64,000 nucleotides of DNA from JBGPHT01 sp041484525 (GTDB taxonomy: Bacteria > Acidobacteriota > Terriglobia > Bryobacterales > Bryobacteraceae): NCBI GenBank assembly GCA_041484525.1, contig JBGPHT010000019.1, positions 1 to 64,000 on the forward strand. The letters run 5' to 3'. The notes under the pieces were generated by a model that was not told where the DNA came from, did not search any database, and saw only the letters and a program-made list of their open reading frames with translations. Each line of letters opens with the position of its first letter. Positions within the stretch are counted from its first letter, which is position 1. The translations under genes were made by a program, and so were the position numbers. Shown here in pieces: positions 17,528 to 25,865 of the stretch.

Positions 17528-18339
17528 CGGTCCAGACCGCGCTCCTGCAGGGCACCAGCCTGTTGGATGAGGGCGGAATCGCGGTACCGCGGCTCACGGC
17601 AGAAGTGCTGCTGTCCCATGCCCTGCATTGCGAACGCGTCTATCTCTACGCGCACTCCGAGCAGGAATTGCAAGAGGTGGAGTGGCTGCACTACGGCCGC
17701 TACCTGCATGAACGCCTGCAGGGGAAGCCGACGCAATACATTACGAAGCGGCAGGAATTCTACGGTCGCGATTTCCGCGTCACGCCCGGCGTCCTGATTC
17801 CGCGGCCCGAGACCGAGCATGTGGTCGAGGTCGCCCTGCGCCTGCGTGGGGCGCACCTCCTCGATATCGGCACCGGCTCGGGCGCCTTGGCCGTCACGCT
17901 GCAACTCGAAACTGGTGCGAAAGTCTGGGCCACCGATATCTCGCCCGGCGCTGCCGCGGTCGCTACCGAAAATGCCCGGCGCCTGTCCGCGCCCGTCCAT
18001 GTCGTGATCTGCGATTTGATGGACGCGATCGCGCCTGCCAGCGTGGACACGATCGTTTCCAACCCGCCCTACGTTCCACTGAAGCAGCGGGATGGCCTTC
18101 AGCGTGAGGTTCGCGACTTCGAACCGCACGTCGCGCTCTTCGCCGGTGAAAACGGCTTCGAGCTCTACGATCGCATCGTGGCAGACGCGCCGCGCGTGCT
18201 GCGCCCCGGTGGTTGGATCATTCTCGAACTCGGCTTCGGCAGTGTGAACCACGTCTCGGACCTGCTCGCCGGCTGGCACGATGTCCAAATCGAGCCCGAC
18301 CTCGCCGGCATCCCGCGCGTCATCGCCGCGCGCCTTTGA
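17524..18339 (+). CDS. prmC: Release factor glutamine N5-methyltransferase
   Basis: A 271-residue class I SAM methyltransferase. SAM motif I is LLDIGTGSGALA (about residues 112-123) and the catalytic NPPY that holds the target glutamine lies at about 179-182 in SNPPYVPL. The N-terminal helical bundle with RPETE (about 95-99) recognises release factors. It methylates the GGQ glutamine of RF1 and RF2, raising termination speed. Translationally coupled to prfA (overlap ATGA). Its last 20 nt overlap the end of the convergent haem/TPR gene. Confidence 0.95.
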   Translation: MTVQTALLQGTSLLDEGGIAVPRLTAEVLLSHALHCERVYLYAHSEQELQEVEWLHYGRYLHERLQGKPTQYITKRQEFYGRDFRVTPGVLIPRPETEHVVEVALRLRGAHLLDIGTGSGALAVTLQLETGAKVWATDISPGAAAVATENARRLSAPVHVVICDLMDAIAPASVDTIVSNPPYVPLKQRDGLQREVRDFEPHVALFAGENGFELYDRIVADAPRVLRPGGWIILELGFGSVNHVSDLLAGWHDVQIEPDLAGIPRVIAARL

Positions 18340-20200
18340 ACGCAGCCCGGTTTTCCTGCGCCGCCTTGTCGTCCGGATCCAACGCCAGTGCGCGGTCGAA
18401 CTGTTCCAGCGCCTCCGTGCGTTTCCCGAGTCGCCACAGCGCCACTCCGAAATCGTTTCGCAGCCGCGCGTCGTTCGGCGTGATCCCCGCCGACTCCGCG
18501 TAAAACGCCACTGCGCCCGCCCATTTCTCCTGCGCGCTGAATTGTTCCGCACGTGGCGCCAAAACCCCCGCCACGCGGTTGCGAAGCGCGCCATCCGCCG
18601 GAGCCCCAGCCAGCACCTTCCGGTATTCCGCCAGGGCCGCCTCGAATCGCTCCGCTCTCGTTAATGCGTTCGCCAAGTTGAACCGCGCGCCCGGAAAATC
18701 GGGCCGCCCTTGCAGCGCCAGCTCGTACTGCTCGATTGCCTCCACCGTGCGCCCGACGCTGGCCAGCGCCATGCCGAGCATATTGCGCGCCTCCGCACGT
18801 TCCGGCTGGATACGGACCGCCGCCGCCAGCTTGCTCACCGCTCCGGCCGCGTTCAATCGCGAGAGCATCACCGCGCCCAGATTGAAATTTGCCGTGAAAT
18901 CCGTCGGATCTTTATCCAGACGATGCTGCAATAGCGCCTGCTGTAGCTCCCTCCGCCGGTCCCCCGAACCCGTTGGCAGCACCTGCAACCAGAGGTGACC
19001 CATCTCGTCCACCGACTGGTTGCCGCTCAGCACGCGCTTCGGTGGATGGTTCGGATTGCGCACGTTGCCCGCCGAATTGTCGTAGTGATACCGCATCGAG
19101 ATCACCGACCCTTTTGGCAACACCACCGGCTCGCGATACGAGTAGACCCCCTGCCAGTTGGGGTCCCACGCGGGAATGCGGATCAGCCATTTCCGGCTTC
19201 CATCGGGCAGCGTCGCCCACGCCTCCAGGAGCTTGCCCAGATAGTGCGCGTGCGGATAGACCGCCAGTACGCTCACCTCGAGCGGCAGCCGGAAATCGTC
19301 CGTCACCACGAAATAGCTTTCGCCCGCAGGGATATCGATCTTGCGATCGTTCTCCAGTTGCAATAGCAGCGGAAACTGCGTCGCCGGCTGGTTGGTGAAG
19401 TAGAGCGCGACCTGTGGCCGCACCTCCTCCGGCTTACCCGATGGATGCAGGTGCGTGTTGAGCACCAGTTCGTCGCCCTGGTCCAAACGCCATGCGAAGC
19501 CATCCGGCTCGACGCGCGGCGTGCCGCCCGGCTTCCAGAACAGGAAGTGTCCGTCGGGGTCGAAAGGGCTGCGCAGGATCGTCAGGTCCATTCCCGGAAA
19601 GCCCTGCGCCGCGTCCGCCGGCCGAAGATTCGCCGCCCCGCGGTCGATCGGCAAATTGGCATGATGCACCAGCCGGCGGTCTCCCGGCCGGATCTCGAGG
19701 GCGCGCACCCAGCGCGTTTTCGGCACAGCCGGCCGGAACACAAAGTTCCAATACACGTCCGGACCCGAAGCCGGCACGCTCAATGCGCTGGCGGCTTCGA
19801 GCACCAGGTCCGGAGTTCCCAACTGCCACCGGGTCGAGAGCGGCGTTGCGTCGGCGGCCTCCTCGGCATTCCCCTGCGGACCGCCCTGGCTCACCCAATC
19901 GGCGATGTCGCGAATCTGTTCCGCCGTCAACCGCCGCTCGCCGGCGAATTCCCCGTAGCCATGTTGGGGAAGCCACGGCGGCATGTATCCGCTGCGGGTG
20001 ACCGCCACGATCTGCGGGCCGCGCTTGCGGACATCCGCATACGTCTGCAGCGGAAACGGCCCCGCCTCGCCCTCCCGATGACAAGGCGCGCAATGCAGCC
20101 GTACGATCGGCGCGATGTCGCGCGAACAGGTGAGGTCCCGCGCGTCCGCCGTCAGCCCCAGCACGAGAATCCAAGCGCCGCATCTCGCAAGGCTCGCCAT
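18320..20200 (-). CDS. Secreted haem c / copper monooxygenase-like / TPR protein
   Basis: About 626 residues from ATG 20200, chosen because GAAAGGAG lies just upstream and a signal peptide (ASLARCGAWILVLGLTADA) follows; a longer frame to 20530 has no such features. Near residue 30 there is a cytochrome c CxxCH site (CAPCH). The middle (about 170-400) has the pattern of copper type II ascorbate-dependent monooxygenases (HHANL, HLHPSG, YPHAHYLG), candidate copper ligands. The C-terminal 200 residues are tetratricopeptide repeats (AEARNMLGMALA, GARFNLANALT, ARLRNDFGVALW). Such mosaics are typical of Acidobacteria and Planctomycetes; substrate unknown, probably periplasmic. It is divergent from padR (193 bp between starts) and overlaps prmC by 20 nt. 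Confidence 0.8.
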   Translation of the reverse strand: MASLARCGAWILVLGLTADARDLTCSRDIAPIVRLHCAPCHREGEAGPFPLQTYADVRKRGPQIVAVTRSGYMPPWLPQHGYGEFAGERRLTAEQIRDIADWVSQGGPQGNAEEAADATPLSTRWQLGTPDLVLEAASALSVPASGPDVYWNFVFRPAVPKTRWVRALEIRPGDRRLVHHANLPIDRGAANLRPADAAQGFPGMDLTILRSPFDPDGHFLFWKPGGTPRVEPDGFAWRLDQGDELVLNTHLHPSGKPEEVRPQVALYFTNQPATQFPLLLQLENDRKIDIPAGESYFVVTDDFRLPLEVSVLAVYPHAHYLGKLLEAWATLPDGSRKWLIRIPAWDPNWQGVYSYREPVVLPKGSVISMRYHYDNSAGNVRNPNHPPKRVLSGNQSVDEMGHLWLQVLPTGSGDRRRELQQALLQHRLDKDPTDFTANFNLGAVMLSRLNAAGAVSKLAAAVRIQPERAEARNMLGMALASVGRTVEAIEQYELALQGRPDFPGARFNLANALTRAERFEAALAEYRKVLAGAPADGALRNRVAGVLAPRAEQFSAQEKWAGAVAFYAESAGITPNDARLRNDFGVALWRLGKRTEALEQFDRALALDPDDKAAQENRAAFKGARR

Positions 20201-20341
20201 ATCTCCTTTCAGTATCCGGCCGTCCGCCTGCCCTCCGCCACCGGGCACGACATGCGCCCTTCGGTCCACTGCCATCGGCTCTACCACCTCGCCGCGCCAC
20301 GGCCCCGCACGCTTCCCACCCGCGCCCGCAACGCAACTTTC

Positions 20342-20369
20342 TTGCAAATTCCACTTGCGCCGATATTCT
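20342..20369 (+). promoter_or_regulatory. Possible promoter of the padR-ABC operon
   Basis: TTGCAA at 20342-20347 and TATTCT at 20364-20369 (spacer 16). The predicted start would fall inside the PadR palindrome, so repressor binding would block initiation directly. No Shine-Dalgarno precedes the padR ATG, which agrees with a nearly leaderless mRNA. Confidence 0.4.
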
Positions 20370-20372
20370 TTT

Positions 20373-20394
20373 TGATATATCTTGCGATATATCA
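20373..20394. promoter_or_regulatory. Perfect inverted repeat, likely PadR operator
   Basis: TGATATATC (20373-20381) and GATATATCA (20386-20394) form a perfect 9-bp inverted repeat around TTGC. The last base is the A of the padR ATG. AT-rich dyads of this size next to padR genes are typical autoregulatory sites. It stands out in otherwise GC-rich DNA. Confidence 0.7.
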
Positions 20395-20912
20395 TGAGCA
20401 ACAATTTTTGGGGCTTCACGGGCGCATTCCCCTGGGCAGGCATCGCCTTCGGCCGCGCTCCCGGCGCCCGCTTCTTCGGAGCCGGCGAAATGCGGCTGGC
20501 GCTCCTTTCCCTGCTCCAGGAAGGGCCCAAGCACGGCTACCAACTCATGAAGGAGATGCAGGAGCGCTCGGGCGGCGCTTACCGCGCCAGCGCCGGCAGC
20601 GTCTACCCCACGCTGCAGCAACTCGAGGACGAGGGCATGGTCGAAAACGAAATGCAAAGCGGCCGCCGCGTCTACCGGCTAACCGACCTCGGCCGCGAAG
20701 AGTTGGAGCATGACCGCGAGAGCGTGCGCCGCATCTGGGAACGCGCGGAACGCTGCGAGGACTGGGGGCAGTTCATGGGACCGGATACGTTCGCCATCTG
20801 GCCGGCCGTGGGCGCGCTGGTGAAGGCCAGCCTGCGCGCCGCGGGACATGGCAAATCGGAGCGGGTGCGCGATATCCTGGATCGCGCCAAGCGCCAGGTG
20901 GAAGACCTGTAG
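20394..20912 (+). CDS. PadR family transcriptional regulator
   Basis: 172 residues from ATG 20394; a TTG at 20382 would add four residues but lies within the operator. The N-terminal winged helix has the PadR core: MRLALLSLLQEGPKHGYQLM, then GSVYPTLQQLEDEGMV with the recognition helix, then YRLTDLGREEL. A glycine/phenylalanine-rich leader (FWGFTGAFPWAG) precedes it, as in the PadR/Vinculin-like group. The C-terminal helices serve dimerisation. PadR proteins repress drug-efflux or stress genes and release DNA when they bind a small hydrophobic ligand. It is the first gene of the operon with the ABC exporter, so it most likely represses the exporter and itself. Confidence 0.92.
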   Translation: MSNNFWGFTGAFPWAGIAFGRAPGARFFGAGEMRLALLSLLQEGPKHGYQLMKEMQERSGGAYRASAGSVYPTLQQLEDEGMVENEMQSGRRVYRLTDLGREELEHDRESVRRIWERAERCEDWGQFMGPDTFAIWPAVGALVKASLRAAGHGKSERVRDILDRAKRQVEDL

Positions 20913-20924
20913 GAGGGAGCAACG

Positions 20925-21950
20925 GTGGATATCGGCATCCGAATCGAAGAACTCCGCAAGGTGTATGACTCGCCGCCGCCGATGGCCGCGCGCGGCGCGG
21001 GCTTCTCCTTTATGGGCGGCCGCTCTGCTGGAGCGAAGGACAAGAAGAAGTTCGAAGTCATCGCGCTCGCCGGCGTTTCCTTCGAAATCCGGCCGGGCGA
21101 AATCTTCGGCCTGCTCGGTCCCAACGGGGCCGGCAAGTCGACCACCATCGGAATCCTGACCACGCGCATCCGTCCCACCGGCGGCCGCGCCTTCATCGGC
21201 GACCTCGATGTGTGGAAGCAGCAGGTGCCCGCCAAGCGCCTGATCGGCGTGGTGCCGCAGCGCCCGAATCTCGATTTCGCCCTCACGGCGCGCGAGATTC
21301 TGCTGTTCCACGGCGCCTACTTCGGGCAGAACGCGCGCGACCGCGAGAAACACGCCAACGAGCTGCTCGAAAAATTCAAGTTAACCGACCGCGCCGACCA
21401 GATGATTCGTGGCTTCTCTGGCGGAATGATGCAGCGCCTCTCGATCGCACGCGCCATGATGCACGATCCCGAGGTGCTGTTCCTCGACGAGCCCTCGGCC
21501 GGCCTCGACCCGCAGACGCGCCTGCTGCTCTGGGAGATCGTGCGCGAGTACAACAACCAGGGCAAGACCATCGTCCTCACCACCCATTACATGGACGAAG
21601 CCGACGCTCTGTGCAATCGCCTCGCCATCATCGATCACGGCAAGATCATCGCGCAGGGCACGCCCGCGGAGCTGAAAGCGTCGATCCCCGGCGGCTACGT
21701 GCTGCGCATCAAGTTCGACCGCGTGCCCGATGACCTCATGGCCGAATTGAAGAAACTACCGGGCGTGACCGAAGTGCGCTCGGCCGACCACGTCGCCGCC
21801 GACGTCTACGCCGACAGCGGCGGCCCGCTGATCCCCGCCATCGTCAATGCCGCGCAGGCTGCGGGCGCGGAACTGTGCGACATGCACATTCAGGAACCCA
21901 GCCTCGAGACCCTGTTTCTCCACCACACCGGAAGGAGCTTGCGCGATTGA
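20925..21950 (+). CDS. ABC exporter ATP-binding protein (DrrA-like)
   Basis: A 341-residue ATPase starting at GTG 20925 behind GGAGGGAG. Walker A is GPNGAGKST (about residues 66-74), the signature is FSGGMMQRLS, Walker B is VLFLDEPSAGLDP and the switch histidine is in TTHYMDEAD. A C-terminal extension of about 90 residues (LKASIPGGYVLRIKFDRVP) follows, as in DrrA/CcmA-type ATPases of ABC-2 exporters. An unusual 25-residue insert with Gly/Ala/Phe (about 20-45) lies before the core. It energises the permease encoded 4 nt upstream of its stop. Regulation is presumably by the PadR protein. Confidence 0.93.
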   Translation: MDIGIRIEELRKVYDSPPPMAARGAGFSFMGGRSAGAKDKKKFEVIALAGVSFEIRPGEIFGLLGPNGAGKSTTIGILTTRIRPTGGRAFIGDLDVWKQQVPAKRLIGVVPQRPNLDFALTAREILLFHGAYFGQNARDREKHANELLEKFKLTDRADQMIRGFSGGMMQRLSIARAMMHDPEVLFLDEPSAGLDPQTRLLLWEIVREYNNQGKTIVLTTHYMDEADALCNRLAIIDHGKIIAQGTPAELKASIPGGYVLRIKFDRVPDDLMAELKKLPGVTEVRSADHVAADVYADSGGPLIPAIVNAAQAAGAELCDMHIQEPSLETLFLHHTGRSLRD

Positions 21951-22717
21951 ACTGGAAAACGTTTTACGCCCTGCTTTCGCGCGACGGGCATGTCGCCCGC
22001 CGCAACCTGATCCCGACGCTGCTGCAAAACCTGCTGCAACCGCTGCTGCTGACGTTCGTCTTCGGCCGCGTGCTCACCTCGAGCGGCATGATACAGTCCG
22101 CGTACAAGAGCGTCCTGCTGCCCGGCGTCATCGGCACCAGCATGGTGATGTCGGGCGTCTGGGCCGTGGCGATGCCGCTCATCACCGAGTTCCAATTCAC
22201 GAAGGAGATTGAGGACCGCCTGCTCGCTCCCATCGAAACCGGCTGGCTGGCGGTGGAGAAGGTGGTCGCCGGAATGATCCAGGCGCTGGTGGCCGGCCTG
22301 GTGGTGATTCCCTCGGCCTGGCTGGTGATGGGCACGGGGGTCAACCTCTCGTTCGCGCATCCGCTCGAATTCGCCGTCATCTGCCTGCTGGTCGCGCTCT
22401 TCTCTGCCGCCGGCGGCCTGGCCCTCGGCTGCAGTATCGGGCAGACGCAGGTCGGGCTCATGTTCAGTCTGGTGCTGGCGCCGATGATCATGTTCGGCTG
22501 CGCGTACTACCCGTGGGGTTCGCTGCGCGCGTTCCCGGTGCTGCAGTATGCCGTGCTGATCAACCCGCTGGTCTACGCCAGCGAAGGCCTACGCGGTGCA
22601 TTGGCGCCGCAGGTCCAACACATGCCGACGCTCGCGGTGATCGTCGCGTTGGTTGTCATCGACGTGTTGCTCCTGACCGTCGGCCTCAAGAGATTCAACG
22701 GGAAGGCGATTGGATAG
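21947..22717 (+). CDS. ABC-2 type exporter permease (DrrB-like)
   Basis: About 256 residues from TTG 21947, which overlaps the ATPase stop and follows GGAAGGAG; a frame to 21875 is open but runs inside the ATPase gene. Six hydrophobic helices are visible, including LLQPLLLTFVFGRVL, VLLPGVIGTSMVMSGVWAVA, ALVAGLVVIPSAWLVMG and LAVIVALVVIDVLLLTVGL. The pattern and the E/F-rich cytoplasmic loop (TEFQFTKEIEDRLLAPI) are those of ABC-2/DrrB permeases. With the ATPase it should export lipids, polysaccharide or hydrophobic drugs; which is not visible. Confidence 0.92.
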   Translation: MNWKTFYALLSRDGHVARRNLIPTLLQNLLQPLLLTFVFGRVLTSSGMIQSAYKSVLLPGVIGTSMVMSGVWAVAMPLITEFQFTKEIEDRLLAPIETGWLAVEKVVAGMIQALVAGLVVIPSAWLVMGTGVNLSFAHPLEFAVICLLVALFSAAGGLALGCSIGQTQVGLMFSLVLAPMIMFGCAYYPWGSLRAFPVLQYAVLINPLVYASEGLRGALAPQVQHMPTLAVIVALVVIDVLLLTVGLKRFNGKAIG

Positions 22718-22788
22718 AGTGGTGCGGTGAGTTGGCCGCCATGGTTGGCCATCGCAATGTGAGCCAGTCGGAACGGAGGCTCCTCGCC

Positions 22789-23514
22789 CTACTGGCACAA
22801 GCTGTCGAATTTCCGAATGAAAGCGGCCTGGAGGGAGTTATCCGCGGGCAACGCTCTCTTATACCATTCGATGAGTTCGTCGATGGCGCACTGGAAATTA
22901 TCAGGATAGACGATCTTGTTTGTTGCGTCGACAGGAGCGCCGTTCGGAGCATCCGCCCTAATCTTCCATCCATTCTTGGTTTGTGCTTCATGAAATAAGC
23001 CGCAGCGGATGCTTACGTAGAAATCGGTGGCGATCTGCTTCGTGATGAAGTATTTGGAGAATGGACTCCGCTTACGAAGAAAACTCACGAATAGCTCTTT
23101 ACTGTCGTGGTACTCGTACTCTCCAATTTCCCGGTCCCTGCTTTGCACGTCACGATGCTTTCGAAAGATTGTTTCAAGGAACTCAATCAGCCGACACCTG
23201 TTCTTCTTGCGCCCATAACGATACTTCTTACCCTGGAAGGTCGCTTCAAGGAACTCAATCAGGCTACACTGAATCGCCATAATCGCAAACCCTTCGCCTC
23301 GGAATTGGCGCCCCGCATGGAGAATACGAATGGGGTTCAGGTACCGCGTGTCGAGGCGTTCGTAGAAATATTCGCTGGCTGCCTGCTCCCATAAATGCGG
23401 GTCGCAACCCGGCACCAGTCTTGCTTTGAATGACTGCCAATCATTACAATTCTTGAAACCTGCGATTTGTGTGTCACTAGCCACACCCACAATAGGACCC
23501 TTCCGGGGGAGCAT
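22789..23514 (-). CDS. HEPN-like protein of unknown function with Rx4H motif
   Basis: A 241-residue protein, visibly less GC-rich than its neighbours. I do not recognise a named family, but the core GEGFAIMAIQCSLIEFLEA, FFITK-like region and IRCGLFHEAQTKNGW belong to a widespread uncharacterised group. R170 and H175 form Rx4H, the catalytic signature of HEPN ribonucleases, and the surrounding sequence is helical. Residues 83-106 and 107-130 are a tandem duplication (CSLIEFLE, then CRLIEFLE), matching an 18-bp identical DNA repeat at 23173-23190 and 23245-23262, 72 bp apart. No signal or membrane segment. Isolated gene, convergent with the ABC permease. HEPN proteins often act in toxin-antitoxin or phage defence; that role here is inference. 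Confidence 0.65.
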   Translation of the reverse strand: MLPRKGPIVGVASDTQIAGFKNCNDWQSFKARLVPGCDPHLWEQAASEYFYERLDTRYLNPIRILHAGRQFRGEGFAIMAIQCSLIEFLEATFQGKKYRYGRKKNRCRLIEFLETIFRKHRDVQSRDREIGEYEYHDSKELFVSFLRKRSPFSKYFITKQIATDFYVSIRCGLFHEAQTKNGWKIRADAPNGAPVDATNKIVYPDNFQCAIDELIEWYKRALPADNSLQAAFIRKFDSLCQ

Positions 23515-23526
23515 GTAAAGGAGACG

Positions 23527-23604
23527 GTGGAGAGTATTCTAGTACAGAACGACGACGGGCAGGATGTCGCCATTCAATTCAAGTTCCGGGCCGCAATAAA
23601 GTGA
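23527..23604 (+). CDS. Possible short leader ORF coupled to dinB
   Basis: A 25-codon frame (GTG 23527 to TGA 23602-23604) preceded by AAAGGAG. Its stop overlaps the dinB GTG (GTGA). The frame is open further upstream to 23434 without an ATG. The arrangement could couple translation of DNA polymerase IV to the leader, or be chance; the peptide (VESILVQNDDGQDVAIQFKF) has no known motif. Confidence 0.25.
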   Translation: MESILVQNDDGQDVAIQFKFRAAIK

Positions 23605-24830
23605 AGACCTATTTCCACGTCGACATGGATGCTTTCTTCGTGTCCGTGGAAGAGCTCTACGACCCGTCGCTCAAGGGTAAGCCTGTCGTCGTAGGCGGCC
23701 GACCCACAGAGCGCGGCGTGGTCTCCGCAGCTTCCTACGCGGCGCGCAAGTTCGGAGTACACTCCGCCATGCCGCTTCGGACGGCGTACAAGATGTGCCC
23801 GCAGGCCATCTTCGTGGACGGCCACCCCGAACGCTATCGCGAGTACTCGCAAAAGGTCTACGACGTCCTGCAGTCGTTTTCTCCTTTGGTTGAAATGGCT
23901 TCCGTCGACGAGGCCTACCTGGATACGACCGGCACCGAGCGCCTCTACGGGCCGCCGCTCCGCGCGGCACACCTGCTGCACGACCGCATGAAGCAGCAGA
24001 CCAATCTGAACTGCTCGATCGGGATCGCCGCTTCGCGGCTGGTCGCCAAGATCAGCTCCGATCAGGCGAAGCCGAATGGCGTCCTCTGGGTGCTGCCCGG
24101 CCAGGAGGCGGCGTTCCTGGCGCCGCTCGATGTTCGCAAGGTGCCGGGCGTAGGCAAGGTCACGGAGAAGAATCTGCACGCGTTCGGCATCCGCAAGGTC
24201 GGCGACCTGGCCCGGCTGGACGAGGCGTTCCTGGAACAGCACTTCGGCAAGTGGGGTCTGGCCCTGGCAGGCAAGTCGCGCGGCCTGGATGCCGGCGGCT
24301 GGTTCGACACCGAAATCGGCGAGGACGTGGGGCCCAAATCGATCAGCCACGAACACACATTTTCCGAAGACACCGCCGATGTGGCGCAGATCGAAGCCAC
24401 CCTCTCGCGTCTCTGCGAAATGGTGGGACGACGACTGCGCGAGAACGGTCTCCACGCGCGCACCATCCAACTCAAGCTGCGCTACACCGATTTTTCGACC
24501 ATCACGCGCGCGCATTCGGTGGCGCGCGCCACCCAGGTGGACACCGAGCTGGCAGAGGAAATCCGCGACTTATTCCGTCGCAACTGGAAGGCAGGCGCCA
24601 CCGTGCGGCTCCTCGGAGTGCACGCCTCGGGCTGGTCCGAAGGCGACGAGCAACTGGACCTGATGGGAGAAGAGCGCCACGAAAAGTGGAAGCGGGCACT
24701 GGCCGCAGCCGACAAGGTGCGAGACAAATACGGCGAGTCGGCGGTCTCGCTGGCAGCCAGTCTGCGCGGCAATTTCCGCGAGCGCACCCACGAAAATCCG
24801 GTGGGTCTGCCGGGTAAGAAAAAGAAGTAG
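23601..24830 (+). CDS. dinB: DNA polymerase IV (Y family)
   Basis: A 409-residue translesion polymerase. The catalytic acidic residues are in DMDAFFVSVEE (about residues 7-17) and SVDEAYLD (about 103-110). A helix-hairpin-helix (VPGVGKVTEKNLHAFGI, about 178-194) and a C-terminal little-finger domain follow. The C-terminus is basic (PGKKKK) without an evident beta-clamp QLxLF motif; LDLMGE (about 352-357) is the nearest candidate. It copies damaged templates at low fidelity. GTG at 23601 gives the canonical TYFHVDMDAFF start. lexA lies 9 kb away; I could not find a clear SOS box here. Confidence 0.95.
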   Translation: MKTYFHVDMDAFFVSVEELYDPSLKGKPVVVGGRPTERGVVSAASYAARKFGVHSAMPLRTAYKMCPQAIFVDGHPERYREYSQKVYDVLQSFSPLVEMASVDEAYLDTTGTERLYGPPLRAAHLLHDRMKQQTNLNCSIGIAASRLVAKISSDQAKPNGVLWVLPGQEAAFLAPLDVRKVPGVGKVTEKNLHAFGIRKVGDLARLDEAFLEQHFGKWGLALAGKSRGLDAGGWFDTEIGEDVGPKSISHEHTFSEDTADVAQIEATLSRLCEMVGRRLRENGLHARTIQLKLRYTDFSTITRAHSVARATQVDTELAEEIRDLFRRNWKAGATVRLLGVHASGWSEGDEQLDLMGEERHEKWKRALAAADKVRDKYGESAVSLAASLRGNFRERTHENPVGLPGKKKK

Positions 24831-24869
24831 AAGCCCCCTGCCCGCGCGGTTTAGTATGATTAATTTGTA

Positions 24870-25853
24870 ATGTCCCAGCGGGAATCAATGGTTGCCCCGC
24901 CGCCCGGATTCTCGCCGCAAATCCCAGCCAAGCTGGCCGCGCTCGAAGCGGCTCTCTCCTCGGCGATTCGCGGCAAGCCCGAGGTGGTCAGGCTCTCCCT
25001 GGTCTGCCTGCTGGCGCGCGGCCACCTGCTCATCGAAGACGTGCCGGGAGTCGGCAAGACTACGCTCGCCCAGGCGCTGGCGCGCTCCGTCTCGTGCCGC
25101 TTCCACCGCTTGCAGTTCACCAGCGACATGCTGCCGAGCGACGTGCTGGGCGTCACCATTTACAACGCGCACTCCGAGGCGTTCGAGTTCAAGCCCGGAC
25201 CGATCTTCAGCAATTTCCTGCTGGCCGACGAGATCAACCGGACCACGCCCAAGACGCAGTCCGCGCTGCTCGAGGCCATGAACGAGAGCCAGGTCACGAT
25301 CGACGGCCATTCGCATTCGCTGCCGCGGCCATTCATGGTGATCGCGACGCAGAATCCGGTGGAGCACCACGGCACCTACCCGCTGCCCGAATCGCAGCTC
25401 GACCGTTTCCTCATGCGCCTGCGCATCGGCTATCCCGACCAGGCGAGCGAACGCGAGATCGTCCGCAACACCGAGCGCGAGATGCAGCAGTTCGTCTCTT
25501 CCGGCATGGTCGCGGAGGACATGGTCGCGCTGCAGGACATCGTGCACGGCGTTACTGTCGAGGATGCGCTGGTCGACTACATGCTGGCCATCGTCGAGCG
25601 CACCCGCAATTACGAGTCGCTGGCGCTCGGCGTTAGCCCGCGCGGTTCGCAGGCGCTCTACCGCGCCGTGCAGGCGCTGGCCGCGATCGAAGGCCGCGAT
25701 TACGCCATCCCGGACGACGTCAAACGCCTGGCCGTTCCGCTCTTCGCGCACCGCGTTGTCATCAACACCCGCACCACGCTGGTGCAGCGCCGCGCCGACA
25801 TGGGCGAGCGCATCATCGAGGAAATCCTCAGCCAGGTGGAAGTTCCTCTGTAG
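24870..25853 (+). CDS. MoxR family AAA+ ATPase
   Basis: A 327-residue AAA+ protein of the MoxR/RavA branch. Walker A is GVGKTTLAQALA (about residues 56-67), Walker B DEINRTTPKTQSALLEAMNE (about 118-137) and sensor 1 is in IATQNPVEHHGTYPLPE. The lid domain fills the C-terminal third. MoxR proteins act as chaperones with VWA-domain partners in metal-centre insertion or envelope stress; no VWA gene is next to it in this window, which is unusual since moxR-DUF58-VWA clusters are the rule. It lies 39 nt after dinB and 12 nt before the YchF-like gene. Confidence 0.93.
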   Translation: MSQRESMVAPPPGFSPQIPAKLAALEAALSSAIRGKPEVVRLSLVCLLARGHLLIEDVPGVGKTTLAQALARSVSCRFHRLQFTSDMLPSDVLGVTIYNAHSEAFEFKPGPIFSNFLLADEINRTTPKTQSALLEAMNESQVTIDGHSHSLPRPFMVIATQNPVEHHGTYPLPESQLDRFLMRLRIGYPDQASEREIVRNTEREMQQFVSSGMVAEDMVALQDIVHGVTVEDALVDYMLAIVERTRNYESLALGVSPRGSQALYRAVQALAAIEGRDYAIPDDVKRLAVPLFAHRVVINTRTTLVQRRADMGERIIEEILSQVEVPL

Positions 25854-25865
25854 ATTGCTCCTGAT

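Noticed and set aside
20201..20530. N-terminal extension of the haem/TPR protein
   Set aside because: It overlaps the padR promoter, operator and coding start; the signal peptide and Shine-Dalgarno place the start at 20200.
23515..23600. SOS box upstream of dinB
   Set aside because: No clear palindrome of a known LexA type could be found here or upstream of lexA, so no LexA control is claimed.
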